From contig WQVF01000007.1 in the NCBI GenBank assembly GCA_009781725.1, positions 1 through 64,000 on the forward strand: a stretch of DNA of 64,000 nucleotides. The letters are read 5' to 3'. The position numbers and the translations under genes are program-made. This document shows, piece by piece, positions 24,771-33,764 of this stretch. A model generated the notes under the pieces. It ran no database searches. It saw only the letters and a program-made list of their open reading frames with translations, and was not told where the DNA came from. The stretch comes from Defluviitaleaceae bacterium. Lineage in GTDB: Bacteria > Bacillota > Clostridia > Lachnospirales > WQUN01. How positions within the stretch are numbered: position 1 is the first letter of the stretch; each line of letters begins with the position of its first letter.

Positions 24771-26127
24771 TCAGCCATTTTCTTTGCTTAACTCGCCATA
24801 TTCCAAAGAAAGTCTTTATAAACTCCTCCATGCAAACTAGCAAATATACAATAGGGGCTGGTGCCCCAAGGAATAACCCTGCAAGTGCCGAAAGAGGAAG
24901 TGCCACAAGAAAAAGCGCACCCATATCTAAGGCAACCGCTCCACGGATATCGCCGCCGCTTCGTAAAGTGCCAATAACGATACATAGATTTACTACCTTA
25001 AAAGGCAGGCATATCGCCATGATTACAAGCATCGTTGAGCCATAGGCGAGAGTATAGCCGGAAGCACCAAAAAGGGGAAACACCCATGGCAGCAATATTA
25101 TATTACGCAAAAGAAGAGCGAGAAGCCCCATAAACAATCCAAGTCCTGCTGTTAGAGCTATCATCGTAACCCCAACAGACAGGGCTTTTTTCTGTTGTCC
25201 TGCTCCGATTTCTTTGCCAACTAAGACACTACAGGCATGACCGAAGCCATAACACATAGCCCCCAGTATTCTCTCGATATTGAGGACAATGCTAAAGGCG
25301 GCCACAGCGGCAACGGCATTAGTCATATGCCCGAAAATAATGGCATACATAGAAACACCGATGCCCCAAAGGGATTCACTGATTACCACCGGCGAGGCGT
25401 ATTTTACAAAATCTCTGAAAATGACCTTCCCTGGGCGAAGCAATGCCGAAAATTGCAGCTTAAATTGTTTGGTTGCAAAGGCATAACCAAAGGTCAGGGC
25501 AAACTCCACCCCTCGGGCAATCAATAAGGCTATGGCTGCGCCTTGCACACCCATAGGGACAAAACCCAGGTTGCCGAATATAAGCACCCAATTAAGAAAA
25601 ACACAGGTCACCAAGGTTATGCTCTGGACAATCATAGCAAGGCGAGGATTTTCCATACTGCGTTGGGCAACTATATAGACGCTGGATAATGCGTTAAGCA
25701 CCAAGGCAAAAGCGGCGATACGCCCAAACTCTGCGGCAATGACTATCAGAACAGGGTCATTGGAGGTAAGGATAAAAATCCCGGTAGGAAAAAGGCTGAT
25801 GCTTATGGCGATAGTCATACTTACAAGAAAACTTAAGCCCAGGGCGATACCAATAATACGATTAATACTGATTTTATCACCCTTACCATGGTATTGAGCA
25901 ATAAGCACGGCACTGCCACTGCACAGTCCAAAGACAACAAGCTCCGCCATAAAAAAAATAGCAGTAGCCAGTGCCACTCCCGCCAGGTAGCTTTCGCCAA
26001 GTATACCAATCATAAAAGTGCTCATGATGACCATGCCGTTGATTACAAGGTTTTGGATACCCAAAGGCAATGCCATTTTGGCGGCGTGGGGGTAAAATGA
26101 TTTTTCTCTTGAAATATATCGAAACAT
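24751..26127 (-). CDS. MATE family multidrug/Na+ efflux transporter
   Basis: This 458-residue integral membrane protein has twelve hydrophobic segments in two homologous halves, the normal MATE length. It exports cationic drugs or metabolites against an Na+ or H+ gradient. GVQGAAIA in the middle is the typical MATE loop signature. It is convergent with the UroD-like gene, with overlapping 3' ends. Confidence 0.9.
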   Translation of the reverse strand: MFRYISREKSFYPHAAKMALPLGIQNLVINGMVIMSTFMIGILGESYLAGVALATAIFFMAELVVFGLCSGSAVLIAQYHGKGDKISINRIIGIALGLSFLVSMTIAISISLFPTGIFILTSNDPVLIVIAAEFGRIAAFALVLNALSSVYIVAQRSMENPRLAMIVQSITLVTCVFLNWVLIFGNLGFVPMGVQGAAIALLIARGVEFALTFGYAFATKQFKLQFSALLRPGKVIFRDFVKYASPVVISESLWGIGVSMYAIIFGHMTNAVAAVAAFSIVLNIERILGAMCYGFGHACSVLVGKEIGAGQQKKALSVGVTMIALTAGLGLFMGLLALLLRNIILLPWVFPLFGASGYTLAYGSTMLVIMAICLPFKVVNLCIVIGTLRSGGDIRGAVALDMGALFLVALPLSALAGLFLGAPAPIVYLLVCMEEFIKTFFGIWRVKQRKWLTNVTRQ

Positions 26128-26269
26128 ATGTAAACGATAAATGGGACGAAGTTTTGTGTCAATTTAAATTTTGTGGGATTGGTATAAAAAAGCCCATATT
26201 TAGGGCATTTTGGCTATACATCCCGTGAGTCATGAACTATACTTTGGATAAAAAGGAGGGAGCATATAT

Positions 26270-27190
26270 ATGCGAAAATGTAATGTTATAACCACTTGCT
26301 TGCCGGAGGTCCCCGGCGATACCACCCCCGAACATAATATGGCGAGGGCTGTTACTTTGCTGGACAGCTTTGCAAGCCTAAAACCGGACTTGGTAATCCT
26401 GCCGGAGGTTTTTCAGAAAATCAGTGTCAACATCCCAATGGATGACGCAAAGCTAACGGAAGACTGTCGTGTAATCCTAGGTGAAAAGGCCCGGATGCTT
26501 AATAGCTATATAGTTGTAGGTCTTCACGAGCATATAAACGGAAAAAAATGCAATGTGGCATGGCTTTTGGACCGGCAGGGCAACCTAGCCGGGCGATATA
26601 TAAAATACCGCCCAACGGATTACGAAATGGACGAAGAAAAAGGAAAAAGCGTATGGGCAGGAAGTGATATCCCGGTATTTGAAACAGACTTCGGCAAGCT
26701 GGGCATCCTTATATGTTTTGATATAGACTGGCCACATCTTTGGACAGAAATCGGCAATAGTGGCGCAGAAATTGTGGCCTGGATTTCTGCATATGAGGGT
26801 GGATACCCCTTAAACGCCTTTGCTGCGGTAAATATGTACTATGTGGTGTCCTCAGTACGGGAGTTCCAGTCAAAAATAATTGACATTACAGGAAAAGAGC
26901 TGGAAACCTCCTCCCGGTGGGCAAACTGGGCATATAAGCAAATCGGTCTGGATAAAACCATGTTCCATATAGACAGCCAGATTCCTAAGATAATCAAAAT
27001 TCAAGGAGCTCTTGGGAACAAAATTAATCTGGAAACATATGACGAAGAAGGACGGTTTACCATAGAATCAAACGACCCAGACTGGCCAATAGCGCGGATT
27101 ATAAAGGAGTTTGACCTAGAGACATTTGAGGCATATCATAAAAGAGTTGAGGTATTGAATGATAAGAAAAGGATGCCGACTGGTACCTGA
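26270..27190 (+). CDS. Carbon-nitrogen hydrolase (nitrilase superfamily)
   Basis: This 306-residue amidase of the nitrilase fold has the Glu-Lys-Cys triad at Glu46 (VILPEVF), Lys112 (GRYIKYRPT) and Cys149 (GILICFDIDW). It would hydrolyse an amide or carbamoyl substrate in the cytoplasm. The exact specificity cannot be read. AAAGGAGGG precedes the ATG. The 3' end abuts the nested repeat element at 27190. Confidence 0.9.
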   Translation: MRKCNVITTCLPEVPGDTTPEHNMARAVTLLDSFASLKPDLVILPEVFQKISVNIPMDDAKLTEDCRVILGEKARMLNSYIVVGLHEHINGKKCNVAWLLDRQGNLAGRYIKYRPTDYEMDEEKGKSVWAGSDIPVFETDFGKLGILICFDIDWPHLWTEIGNSGAEIVAWISAYEGGYPLNAFAAVNMYYVVSSVREFQSKIIDITGKELETSSRWANWAYKQIGLDKTMFHIDSQIPKIIKIQGALGNKINLETYDEEGRFTIESNDPDWPIARIIKEFDLETFEAYHKRVEVLNDKKRMPTGT

Positions 27191-27454
27191 TACCGATTCC
27201 AAATTAAAACCTGTCTGACAGAGCGGCTGGGGCTGTCTTGCTAAGCAGAAACCATGAATGTTTATGCAGGTGTCCGTCATTGCGAGCGAAGCGAAGCAAT
27301 CCAAGAATGCCGAAATGCGTATGCTTCCGGGATTGCTTCGTCGCTTCGCTCCTCGCAATGACAGATGGAATGCATAATTATTTACAAAAATGCTTAGTGA
27401 GACACCCCTGGTTTTGCCGCGATAGGCAGATAGGATTTTAATTGGAGTCGGTAT
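27190..27454. repeat. M3 element interrupted by an M1 element
   Basis: The M3 ends (ataccgattccaaattaaaac at 27190 and ggattttaattggagtcggtat to 27454) match the unbroken copy at 37281-37393. The central hairpin of M3 (cttgaaacgc...gcgtttcaag in the other copy) is replaced by the M1 element at 27229-27408. Confidence 0.8.
27229..27408. mobile_element. M1 MITE-like element, complete copy
   Basis: It is bounded by GGGGCTGTCTTGCTAAGCA and TGCTTAGTGAGACACCCC. The core is the cattgcgag.../...gcaatgaca palindrome. The size of about 180 bp and the inverted termini are those of a non-autonomous transposable element. Confidence 0.8.
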
Positions 27455-27480
27455 GATGCGTAGAAAAGAGGAATCGTACC

Positions 27481-28155
27481 GTGGAAATGAAAATAACTCT
27501 GTTGATTGCTATACTTTTTCTTGCTGGCCTAGCATTGGCTGCCTGTAGGGAAGTCCCCCCGCCCCTCCTTACACCGATAGAAGCAGGGGGTGTCGAAGAG
27601 GCCGTGCCGATATATTTAGCTGCCTGTGGGGATGACCCTCCGTCCCCCCTTACACCGATAGAAGCAGAGGTCGTCGAAGAGGTCGAGCCGATATATTGTG
27701 AAGTTGAAGAGGCAACTCGTTACGAAGATGGAGAACCGACGTATTACGAAAAAGAGGAGGCTCCGTATTGTGACGTGGATGTACCAACATACGAGCCAAC
27801 ATTGCCACAAGCTGAGCTTGAATCGATATTCACCATCGAGCAGCTTGAGCAGGCAATGTATCCCCAATGGAATTTAGGCGAACCAGATATGCTTGGACAT
27901 CATATTATCTCAATTCAGCGGGTGGAAAGAGAGTCGGATTACATCTGGTTCGAACCCGCTGGAGAATATGTTGATGCTTCAGATGCCGCGCGATACAGAA
28001 TGGAGGTCAGGCATAGGAATTTTCGATGGGAAAGCCGTGAGCCGGGTGATGAACAATCCCCCCTTGTTGTCGAAGATTACTATGTTATTTCAATCATGTA
28101 TAACCATTTCCTCACGGTTGACGGAGAGCCGGTTTTATTATTTGTAGTTTGCTAG
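27481..28155 (+). CDS. Lipoprotein with tandem internal duplication
   Basis: The protein is up to 224 residues from GTG 27481 (ATG 27487 is the alternative; AAGAGG lies 10 bases before the GTG). A lipobox LALAAC at residues 16-21 marks a type II signal peptide. Two imperfect copies of a segment of about 28 residues follow (PPPLLTPIEA...VPIY and PPSPLTPIEA...EPIY), the second repeating even an LAAC, then a Glu/Tyr-rich acidic stretch and a folded C-terminal domain. The function is unknown; it is probably anchored on the outer face of the membrane. Confidence 0.75.
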   Translation: MEMKITLLIAILFLAGLALAACREVPPPLLTPIEAGGVEEAVPIYLAACGDDPPSPLTPIEAEVVEEVEPIYCEVEEATRYEDGEPTYYEKEEAPYCDVDVPTYEPTLPQAELESIFTIEQLEQAMYPQWNLGEPDMLGHHIISIQRVERESDYIWFEPAGEYVDASDAARYRMEVRHRNFRWESREPGDEQSPLVVEDYYVISIMYNHFLTVDGEPVLLFVVC

Positions 28156-28171
28156 GTTTATGTAATTCCAT

Positions 28172-28203
28172 GAAAAAGCGGTATGGTGTCATACCGCTTT
28201 TTC
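28172..28203. terminator. Bidirectional terminator between lipoprotein and isomerase genes
   Basis: GAAAAAGCGGTATG pairs perfectly with CATACCGCTTTTTC. Convergent genes end on both sides. Confidence 0.85.
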
Positions 28204-28974
28204 GTGCATAATCTTTTTCATGTAATCCATATACTCAGGCAACACAATCTCCGGCTCAGCCAGTTCCGGAATCCATGTTTTTTCCCATTCGAAGGATAAA
28301 AAGCCCTTGAATCCTTTTTCCTTCAGCAGTTTTACGATTTCTGGTATTGGCAGCACACCTTCTCCCATCAAGCATGGCTTATGAGCAGAGTCTCCGTCTT
28401 TTATATGGAGGTGGTGAATGTGTTTTCCTACTGCCTGCCAGGTATCCTCCGGTGTTTCATTGTCGGTTATGCTGTGATGGATATCCCACAGGATTGCTAG
28501 GCCGTCGCTGTTTACATCCCTAAGCAGCTTGGCGGCTTGTTTGCCGGTTTTCATGGAATCATGGGTTTCCATTAGTACCGTTACCCCTAGGGGCTTTACC
28601 TTTTCGCAGTAGCGGTGCAAGGCATCTATACCCCAGTTGGTAATCCCTCGTCCTCCAGGAAATGAACGAAGATATGGTACTTCCATGTCAGATGCCAGTT
28701 GGGCATTTTTCAACAACATTTCACCATTTGAGTTGAGCTCCGCTGTATCATCACCGCAGAATACGGTGTATCCGGCAAGTGCGGGTATTTCTACGCCTTT
28801 TGATGAAAACATCTCCCGTACGGCCTTGCGTTCACTTATGCTCATTTTGGAATCAACATGGCGGTCATCTTTTATGCGTAATTCCACCCCGTCGAAGCCG
28901 TATTCCGCCGCTTTTTCCGCTACTTGGGTAATATCCCAATCCGGACATCCTAATGTGCTAAAGGCTAATTTCAT
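28189..28974 (-). CDS. Xylose isomerase-like sugar phosphate isomerase/epimerase
   Basis: This 261-residue TIM barrel of the AP_endonuc_2/IolE-IolI class has metal-binding residues in the VLMETHDS, ILWDIHHS, HHLHIKDGD and FLSFEWEK strands. These enzymes isomerise or epimerise keto-sugars, inosose or similar compounds. Last gene of the operon; its start overlaps the dehydrogenase stop by 4 bases (ATGA). Confidence 0.87.
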   Translation of the reverse strand: MKLAFSTLGCPDWDITQVAEKAAEYGFDGVELRIKDDRHVDSKMSISERKAVREMFSSKGVEIPALAGYTVFCGDDTAELNSNGEMLLKNAQLASDMEVPYLRSFPGGRGITNWGIDALHRYCEKVKPLGVTVLMETHDSMKTGKQAAKLLRDVNSDGLAILWDIHHSITDNETPEDTWQAVGKHIHHLHIKDGDSAHKPCLMGEGVLPIPEIVKLLKEKGFKGFLSFEWEKTWIPELAEPEIVLPEYMDYMKKIMHEKAV

Positions 28975-29999
28975 TTTGAGCCTCCCTGTATTAATCTATC
29001 GTTTGTCATTTTGACCGCATAGTCCCTGGGGATTTCCCAAATTAAGGGCTGGTTATTCATCATGCGTTGGGTATCTTCGGCCAGGGCCAAGCCTACATTT
29101 TCCCAGCGGTCCAAAGTGGGGCCGCCCATATGGGGCATAAGTATTACATTGTCCAAGTTTCGTAATTTGCTGGTCATTGGTAGGGGCTCGGTTTCGAATA
29201 CATCCAGCGCAGCACTTATATGCCCTGATGCAAGGATTTCTTCCAATGCAGATTCATCCACAGTACCGCCTCTGCCTGTATTGACAAAAAGCGCGCCCTT
29301 GTTCATTCGGCTCAGCAGCTTGGCGTTTACTATGCGATGGGTTTCATTTGTTAAAGGTAGATGATTACTGATAATATCATTTTGTGAAAACAGCTCCTCC
29401 AAAGATGTGGCTTGGGAGACGCCATATTCATCAAATATAGAATCCTGCACAAAGGGGTCATATGCGCTTATTTCCACTCGAAAGGGCCTTAACATCGGCA
29501 CAAGATACCTGGGTATCGCTCCAAAACCCACTAGTCCGACTTTTCTATCAAACAATCCTGTATTTTTATGTGAATATGAATTCCAGCCACCATTCTCCAC
29601 CATTTGACTGTAAAAGGGAATCCGCCGGAGAGCAGCCAGGATATAGGCTAAAGTCCCTTCTGCTACTGACTCGGCATAAATCCCGTTGCCGCTGACTACC
29701 CTTATTCCTCTGTCGTACATATGCTCTGATACCAAGCTTGCAACAGAGCCTCCTGTGTGGGCTACAAGGCGTAGGTTTTGGGCTGTTGCCAATAGGTTTT
29801 CGTCGAGAGCCGGGCAGCCCCATCCTGTAATGCATACATGGCAATCAGCGAGGAGCTTTTTAATGGATGTTGACTCGTATACAGTATTATCGTTGAACTT
29901 AACATTCCCCAATGCGCTAAAAGCTTGCACTATCACTGGGTTTACAAACAAATCCCGCAGCTCGCCAACGGGCATTAGTACGGCGATGTTGACACTCAT
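28971..29999 (-). CDS. NAD-dependent D-2-hydroxyacid dehydrogenase
   Basis: The protein is 342 residues from ATG 29999, preceded by GGAGGAG. It has the nucleotide loop VGFGAIPR and the catalytic Arg in VNTGRGGTVDE, with the Glu and His supplied in LDVFETEPLP and LMPHMGG. It reduces or oxidises a 2-keto/2-hydroxy acid. Both ends overlap neighbours by 4 bases, so expression is coupled within the operon. Confidence 0.9.
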   Translation of the reverse strand: MSVNIAVLMPVGELRDLFVNPVIVQAFSALGNVKFNDNTVYESTSIKKLLADCHVCITGWGCPALDENLLATAQNLRLVAHTGGSVASLVSEHMYDRGIRVVSGNGIYAESVAEGTLAYILAALRRIPFYSQMVENGGWNSYSHKNTGLFDRKVGLVGFGAIPRYLVPMLRPFRVEISAYDPFVQDSIFDEYGVSQATSLEELFSQNDIISNHLPLTNETHRIVNAKLLSRMNKGALFVNTGRGGTVDESALEEILASGHISAALDVFETEPLPMTSKLRNLDNVILMPHMGGPTLDRWENVGLALAEDTQRMMNNQPLIWEIPRDYAVKMTNDRLIQGGSK

Positions 30000-31849
30000 A
30001 TCTGCTCCTCCTGATTCCACACCTTCTCAAACCAATCATCACAGTTTGGCAATGGTCTTACAGGTTCAAAAAATGATTTACCATCTGCGGTTGTAACCAC
30101 TTGGTCAAAGCATAATGCCCTAGGCGATTTTCCATCCACCAATGCCCCCCCATGGCTACCCCAATGCTCTGCCGAGAAAATCATTGCAGAAAGCACCGCA
30201 ATCTGGGTTATGAGAATGTCATAACTCTTGTAGAGATAGGGTATTTCCGAATCGCTGACTATGGTATTTTCCTTAAAAAACAGTTCTTTCCCAGTGGATA
30301 ACTCTTGATACAATTTGCGCATTTCATCAATATTTCGGTTGTAAGCCGCATATTTGCTCATGGCTTCTTGCCCTGCAGCGCGGTTGACTGTGGGAGTTGT
30401 GGAATAAATAATCGGTGGATTTTCACTTGTTGACTTTGATGCGGGTGGTAGAATGTTGCTCCTGCTTATATGCTCTGCGGCACGCATGGAGCCTACTTGG
30501 GCTGAGTTAAGGGCACTCCCTCCTGGGCGGTATACCCCGAAGGTTCCTGCCGCCTCCCCAACTACATAAAGACTTTTTATACTACTCTCCCAGTTGGCAT
30601 CAACAGCTATTCCGCCATTGCAATGCTGGGCGCATACTGCGATTCTTAAGGGCTCGTTATACAAGTCGATTCCGTTATCTTTGTAAAGCTTGATAGCCTT
30701 GGGGTTCATCTTTGCAAGTCTATCGATGGGTGTGCCAAAAAGAGCATCCGATTTTGCCAAGTAATCATATGCTTCCTCAGATAACTCTTCGAACTTCAGC
30801 CCTGTGGGGTTTCGCCTAAAGTCCATATAAACCCTGCGGCCTTTTTCATTTATTTCTGCGGCTACTAGTATGTCGATTTGAGATGACCCTGGGATTTTTC
30901 TTGTATCAAAAGGCCATTGGTACCCCTTTAAGAACACTCGATTATGATATTCAGCAGGTAAAAACTCATATTCATTGCCTTGGCTGTCTACGGAAATATA
31001 CCTGGGTAAAACCTGCTGGTATGTGCCGGAAACATTCCATCTGAAATCGGTACTGGCAAGACCATACTGCCACTCTTGCAAGTTACATGCCTTTGCTCCT
31101 GCGGATAGAGCCAGTCCTGTGCCCCCGGTTTGGCTTATGGGATAGACTGTGTCCGAATATACTCCCGCGGGCCCGCCGGTGGCTAGAATTATATTTTGAG
31201 CGTACAAGATTTTTAAACCGTCATTGTATATTTGAATGCCGTAAATCCGATTGTCTTCAACTAATAGTTTTATTACATGGCAATTATCCAATATGGGGAT
31301 GCCTTTGGCCCTTACGGACTTTTCTAAGGCTTCTGTCATTAGCTTGGATGTAAGGGGGCCGCAGGAAGTTGCCCTTTGGCGAGGGTCATGGTCAGTTTTG
31401 TAGCCCACATGAGCACCGTATGGGTTAGTGGGAAAGGGTAGCCCCAAGTTGACCAGCTTCATAAAGGACTTGACTGAGGCCGCAGCCTCCACCATGGCTG
31501 TGTCCCCATGGACGCATCCACCTTCAAACAAAGTGGTTGCCATTTCATAAATGCTGTCCGGCTCGTCTCCGGCTAGTGTCAGCTTGTAGTATGTCTGCTT
31601 ATCGCTACCGGTGTTTCGGGATGTGCCCATGTTTATGCCTTCGGTTACAATAGCAATATCTGCAACACCTAAACCATAAAGCCAATCTGCGGCATTATAC
31701 CCGGCGCAACCACTACCGACTACTATGGTGTGATATAGCGATTTCAACTGAGAGTGACGGTTTTTGTCACTCTTAGTTGAAACGCTTTCTGAAACCATAG
31801 CAATTTCAATCCCGCATTTTGGATTGAAATTGTTATATTTGTCCTTCAT
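29996..31849 (-). CDS. FAD-dependent oxidoreductase (fumarate reductase/succinate dehydrogenase flavoprotein fold)
   Basis: In this 617-residue protein, a Rossmann FAD site (VVGSGCAGYNAA, about residues 43-54) opens the flavoprotein fold. A TSCGPLTSKLM stretch and the C-terminal VVGEAAGTFGVYRPGGSAL FAD loop follow. Length and layout match the flavoprotein subunits of the FrdA/SdhA/AprA group. No iron-sulfur or membrane subunit lies nearby, so the electron partner may be the Old Yellow Enzyme-type protein of the same operon. AAGGAGG precedes the ATG. Its start touches the SDR stop (TAATG). Confidence 0.87.
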   Translation of the reverse strand: MKDKYNNFNPKCGIEIAMVSESVSTKSDKNRHSQLKSLYHTIVVGSGCAGYNAADWLYGLGVADIAIVTEGINMGTSRNTGSDKQTYYKLTLAGDEPDSIYEMATTLFEGGCVHGDTAMVEAAASVKSFMKLVNLGLPFPTNPYGAHVGYKTDHDPRQRATSCGPLTSKLMTEALEKSVRAKGIPILDNCHVIKLLVEDNRIYGIQIYNDGLKILYAQNIILATGGPAGVYSDTVYPISQTGGTGLALSAGAKACNLQEWQYGLASTDFRWNVSGTYQQVLPRYISVDSQGNEYEFLPAEYHNRVFLKGYQWPFDTRKIPGSSQIDILVAAEINEKGRRVYMDFRRNPTGLKFEELSEEAYDYLAKSDALFGTPIDRLAKMNPKAIKLYKDNGIDLYNEPLRIAVCAQHCNGGIAVDANWESSIKSLYVVGEAAGTFGVYRPGGSALNSAQVGSMRAAEHISRSNILPPASKSTSENPPIIYSTTPTVNRAAGQEAMSKYAAYNRNIDEMRKLYQELSTGKELFFKENTIVSDSEIPYLYKSYDILITQIAVLSAMIFSAEHWGSHGGALVDGKSPRALCFDQVVTTADGKSFFEPVRPLPNCDDWFEKVWNQEEQI

Positions 31850-32550
31850 TACAGCCTCCTTATATGAAAGCCGCCGTCTATGTTGAATATTTGTCCTGTG
31901 GCAAAATCGAAATGGCCGCCTGTTATTGCAAGTACGGCGTCAGCAATATCTTGAGGTTGGCCAAAGCGTTTGATGGGGGTGAGGCCTTCTTCGATTAGCT
32001 TAGAATATTTATCCTTTACCTTTTCCGTCATATCCGTAAGGATAATCCCGGGCCTTATTTCAAATACACCGACACCATGTTCTGCCAGTCTATCTGCAAA
32101 AAGGCTGGTTACCATGCTTAGGCCTGCTTTTGATATACAATACTCGCCGCGATTTATAGAGGATGTGTAGCTGGAAATTGATGCAATATTGATAATGCGG
32201 CAGGGATGCTCTCTTGGCTGGCTTATCATTTGCCTGGCAAAAAGCTGGCACATAAAAAATGTGGCTTCCAGATTAATGCCTACTACCCGTCTGAAGCTTT
32301 CTTCAGTGGTTTCCAGGAGGTCCAGTCTAGTAGTAGGGGCAACGCCGGCGTTGTTTACCAGTAAGTCCACTCTGCCATATTGGGTGATGGTATCTGCAAG
32401 TAATCGCTCCCGGTCTTCCTTCTTAGAGATATCGCAGCCCAGTGATTGTGATGCTCGAACTACGTTGTATCCGGCGTTTTCTAGGTTGTCCGCAATGGAT
32501 AGCCCGATGCCTCTGGTGGCACCGGTTATTATGGCGGTTGGTTTTTTCAT
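31849..32550 (-). CDS. Short-chain dehydrogenase/reductase
   Basis: The protein is 233 residues from ATG 32550, with AAGGAG 8 bases upstream; TTG 32556 is a poorer choice. It has TGATRGIG, the NNAG motif, catalytic Ser and YCISK. A classical SDR acting on an alcohol or keto group of the operon substrate. The start overlaps the stop of the upstream gene by 4 bases. Confidence 0.9.
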   Translation of the reverse strand: MKKPTAIITGATRGIGLSIADNLENAGYNVVRASQSLGCDISKKEDRERLLADTITQYGRVDLLVNNAGVAPTTRLDLLETTEESFRRVVGINLEATFFMCQLFARQMISQPREHPCRIINIASISSYTSSINRGEYCISKAGLSMVTSLFADRLAEHGVGVFEIRPGIILTDMTEKVKDKYSKLIEEGLTPIKRFGQPQDIADAVLAITGGHFDFATGQIFNIDGGFHIRRL

Positions 32551-33764
32551 TTGCAATGCTCCTTAAACAGTCGATTATATACTTCATCACGTATTGCACA
32601 ACCTGTGGATTGACCGGCTCGCATGAGCTTTGTGCACCCGGCGCAACATACGCAGGTCTGCTTTTTATCAAAGTTATCAGACATAAAGTCGTGGGCAAAA
32701 TTCGGATATGCGAAGCTCATCCTGCCCCAGCCGACAATTTTGCATACACCTGTTTCTATATATCCTGCCGCAAGCTCTCCTGAGCGTTCTTTTAAGAAGC
32801 TAACGCCGGAACCCACCACGGCCATATCCGGAAATGCAGACTGTATCTCCTTGGTAAGGGCATACATACGCTCTACGCCTTCCATGTCTCCGGGACGATT
32901 TACATGGGAGTTTTGATAAGGATTTCCCATTGTGATATTTATTAATTCGGGCTTAAGTATTTCCAGCAATTTTATGGACTCAGACACATCCGGCTCAATA
33001 TCATGCCCTAGTATGGAACCGAAGCCGTATGGATAGGGATATGCGTCATATATATTCATCCGAGAGGTTACCAAAAAATCCTTGGAAACCATTGCTCTGG
33101 CGGCTTCAAATGTATTGCGCAAAAAGCGTGTCCGGTTTTCGAAGCTACCGCCATATAATCCGGGCCGGTTATGGGAAGCCAGTAACTCACTTATTAAATA
33201 TCCATGGCAGGCCTTAATATCTACTCCGTCAAAGCCGGCCTTTTGTGTTAAAGCTGACGCCTGGGCAAATTTTTCTTCCAGTGCCTTTAGTTCGTCATCA
33301 GAAATGATGCGCTCAGTAGGCAAGGGTGTGTCCCCTTCAAAGATAGGATTGTTGCGGGCTATAACAGGGATACGCTCTGTCCCATGGGGCTTGCTGTATC
33401 GTCCGGCATGGGTTGCCTGTAGAATAAGTACCGGATTTATGCCCTGTACCCGCATTGCAGTTTCTCTGATATCGGATACCAGACGGGCAAAAACATTCAC
33501 GTTGCTTTCATTGATATACAAATGTCGGGGGTTGGCTCTGCCTTCGTTTACAACGGCAACGGCTTCAATCCAGATAAGTCCTGCTCCGCCCTCGGCAAAG
33601 CGGCGATAGCGGCGAAAGGTAAGCTCGTCTGGGGTACCATCCAAGGTCCCGTCTGCACCTTCCATTGGTTGGATGGCCAGTCTGTTTGAGAAGGTGTGGG
33701 AGCCGACGGTTAGCGGCTGTCTCAATACACTCATGTCTGTACTAAATGGCAGTGAACTTGTCAT
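32547..33764 (-). CDS. NADH:flavin oxidoreductase, Old Yellow Enzyme domain with Fe-S cysteines
   Basis: This 405-residue protein has an FMN-binding TIM barrel with HAGRYS and GFDGVDIKACHGYL (the typical OYE His pair region). It ends in CVCCAGC...STGC, the [4Fe-4S] cysteine pattern of trimethylamine dehydrogenase and 2,4-dienoyl-CoA reductase. The C-terminal FAD/NADPH half of those enzymes (about 250-300 residues) is absent. The protein stops right after the cluster and may draw electrons from the FAD protein at 29996. The start overlaps the UroD-like gene by 4 bases. Confidence 0.88.
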   Translation of the reverse strand: MTSSLPFSTDMSVLRQPLTVGSHTFSNRLAIQPMEGADGTLDGTPDELTFRRYRRFAEGGAGLIWIEAVAVVNEGRANPRHLYINESNVNVFARLVSDIRETAMRVQGINPVLILQATHAGRYSKPHGTERIPVIARNNPIFEGDTPLPTERIISDDELKALEEKFAQASALTQKAGFDGVDIKACHGYLISELLASHNRPGLYGGSFENRTRFLRNTFEAARAMVSKDFLVTSRMNIYDAYPYPYGFGSILGHDIEPDVSESIKLLEILKPELINITMGNPYQNSHVNRPGDMEGVERMYALTKEIQSAFPDMAVVGSGVSFLKERSGELAAGYIETGVCKIVGWGRMSFAYPNFAHDFMSDNFDKKQTCVCCAGCTKLMRAGQSTGCAIRDEVYNRLFKEHCK

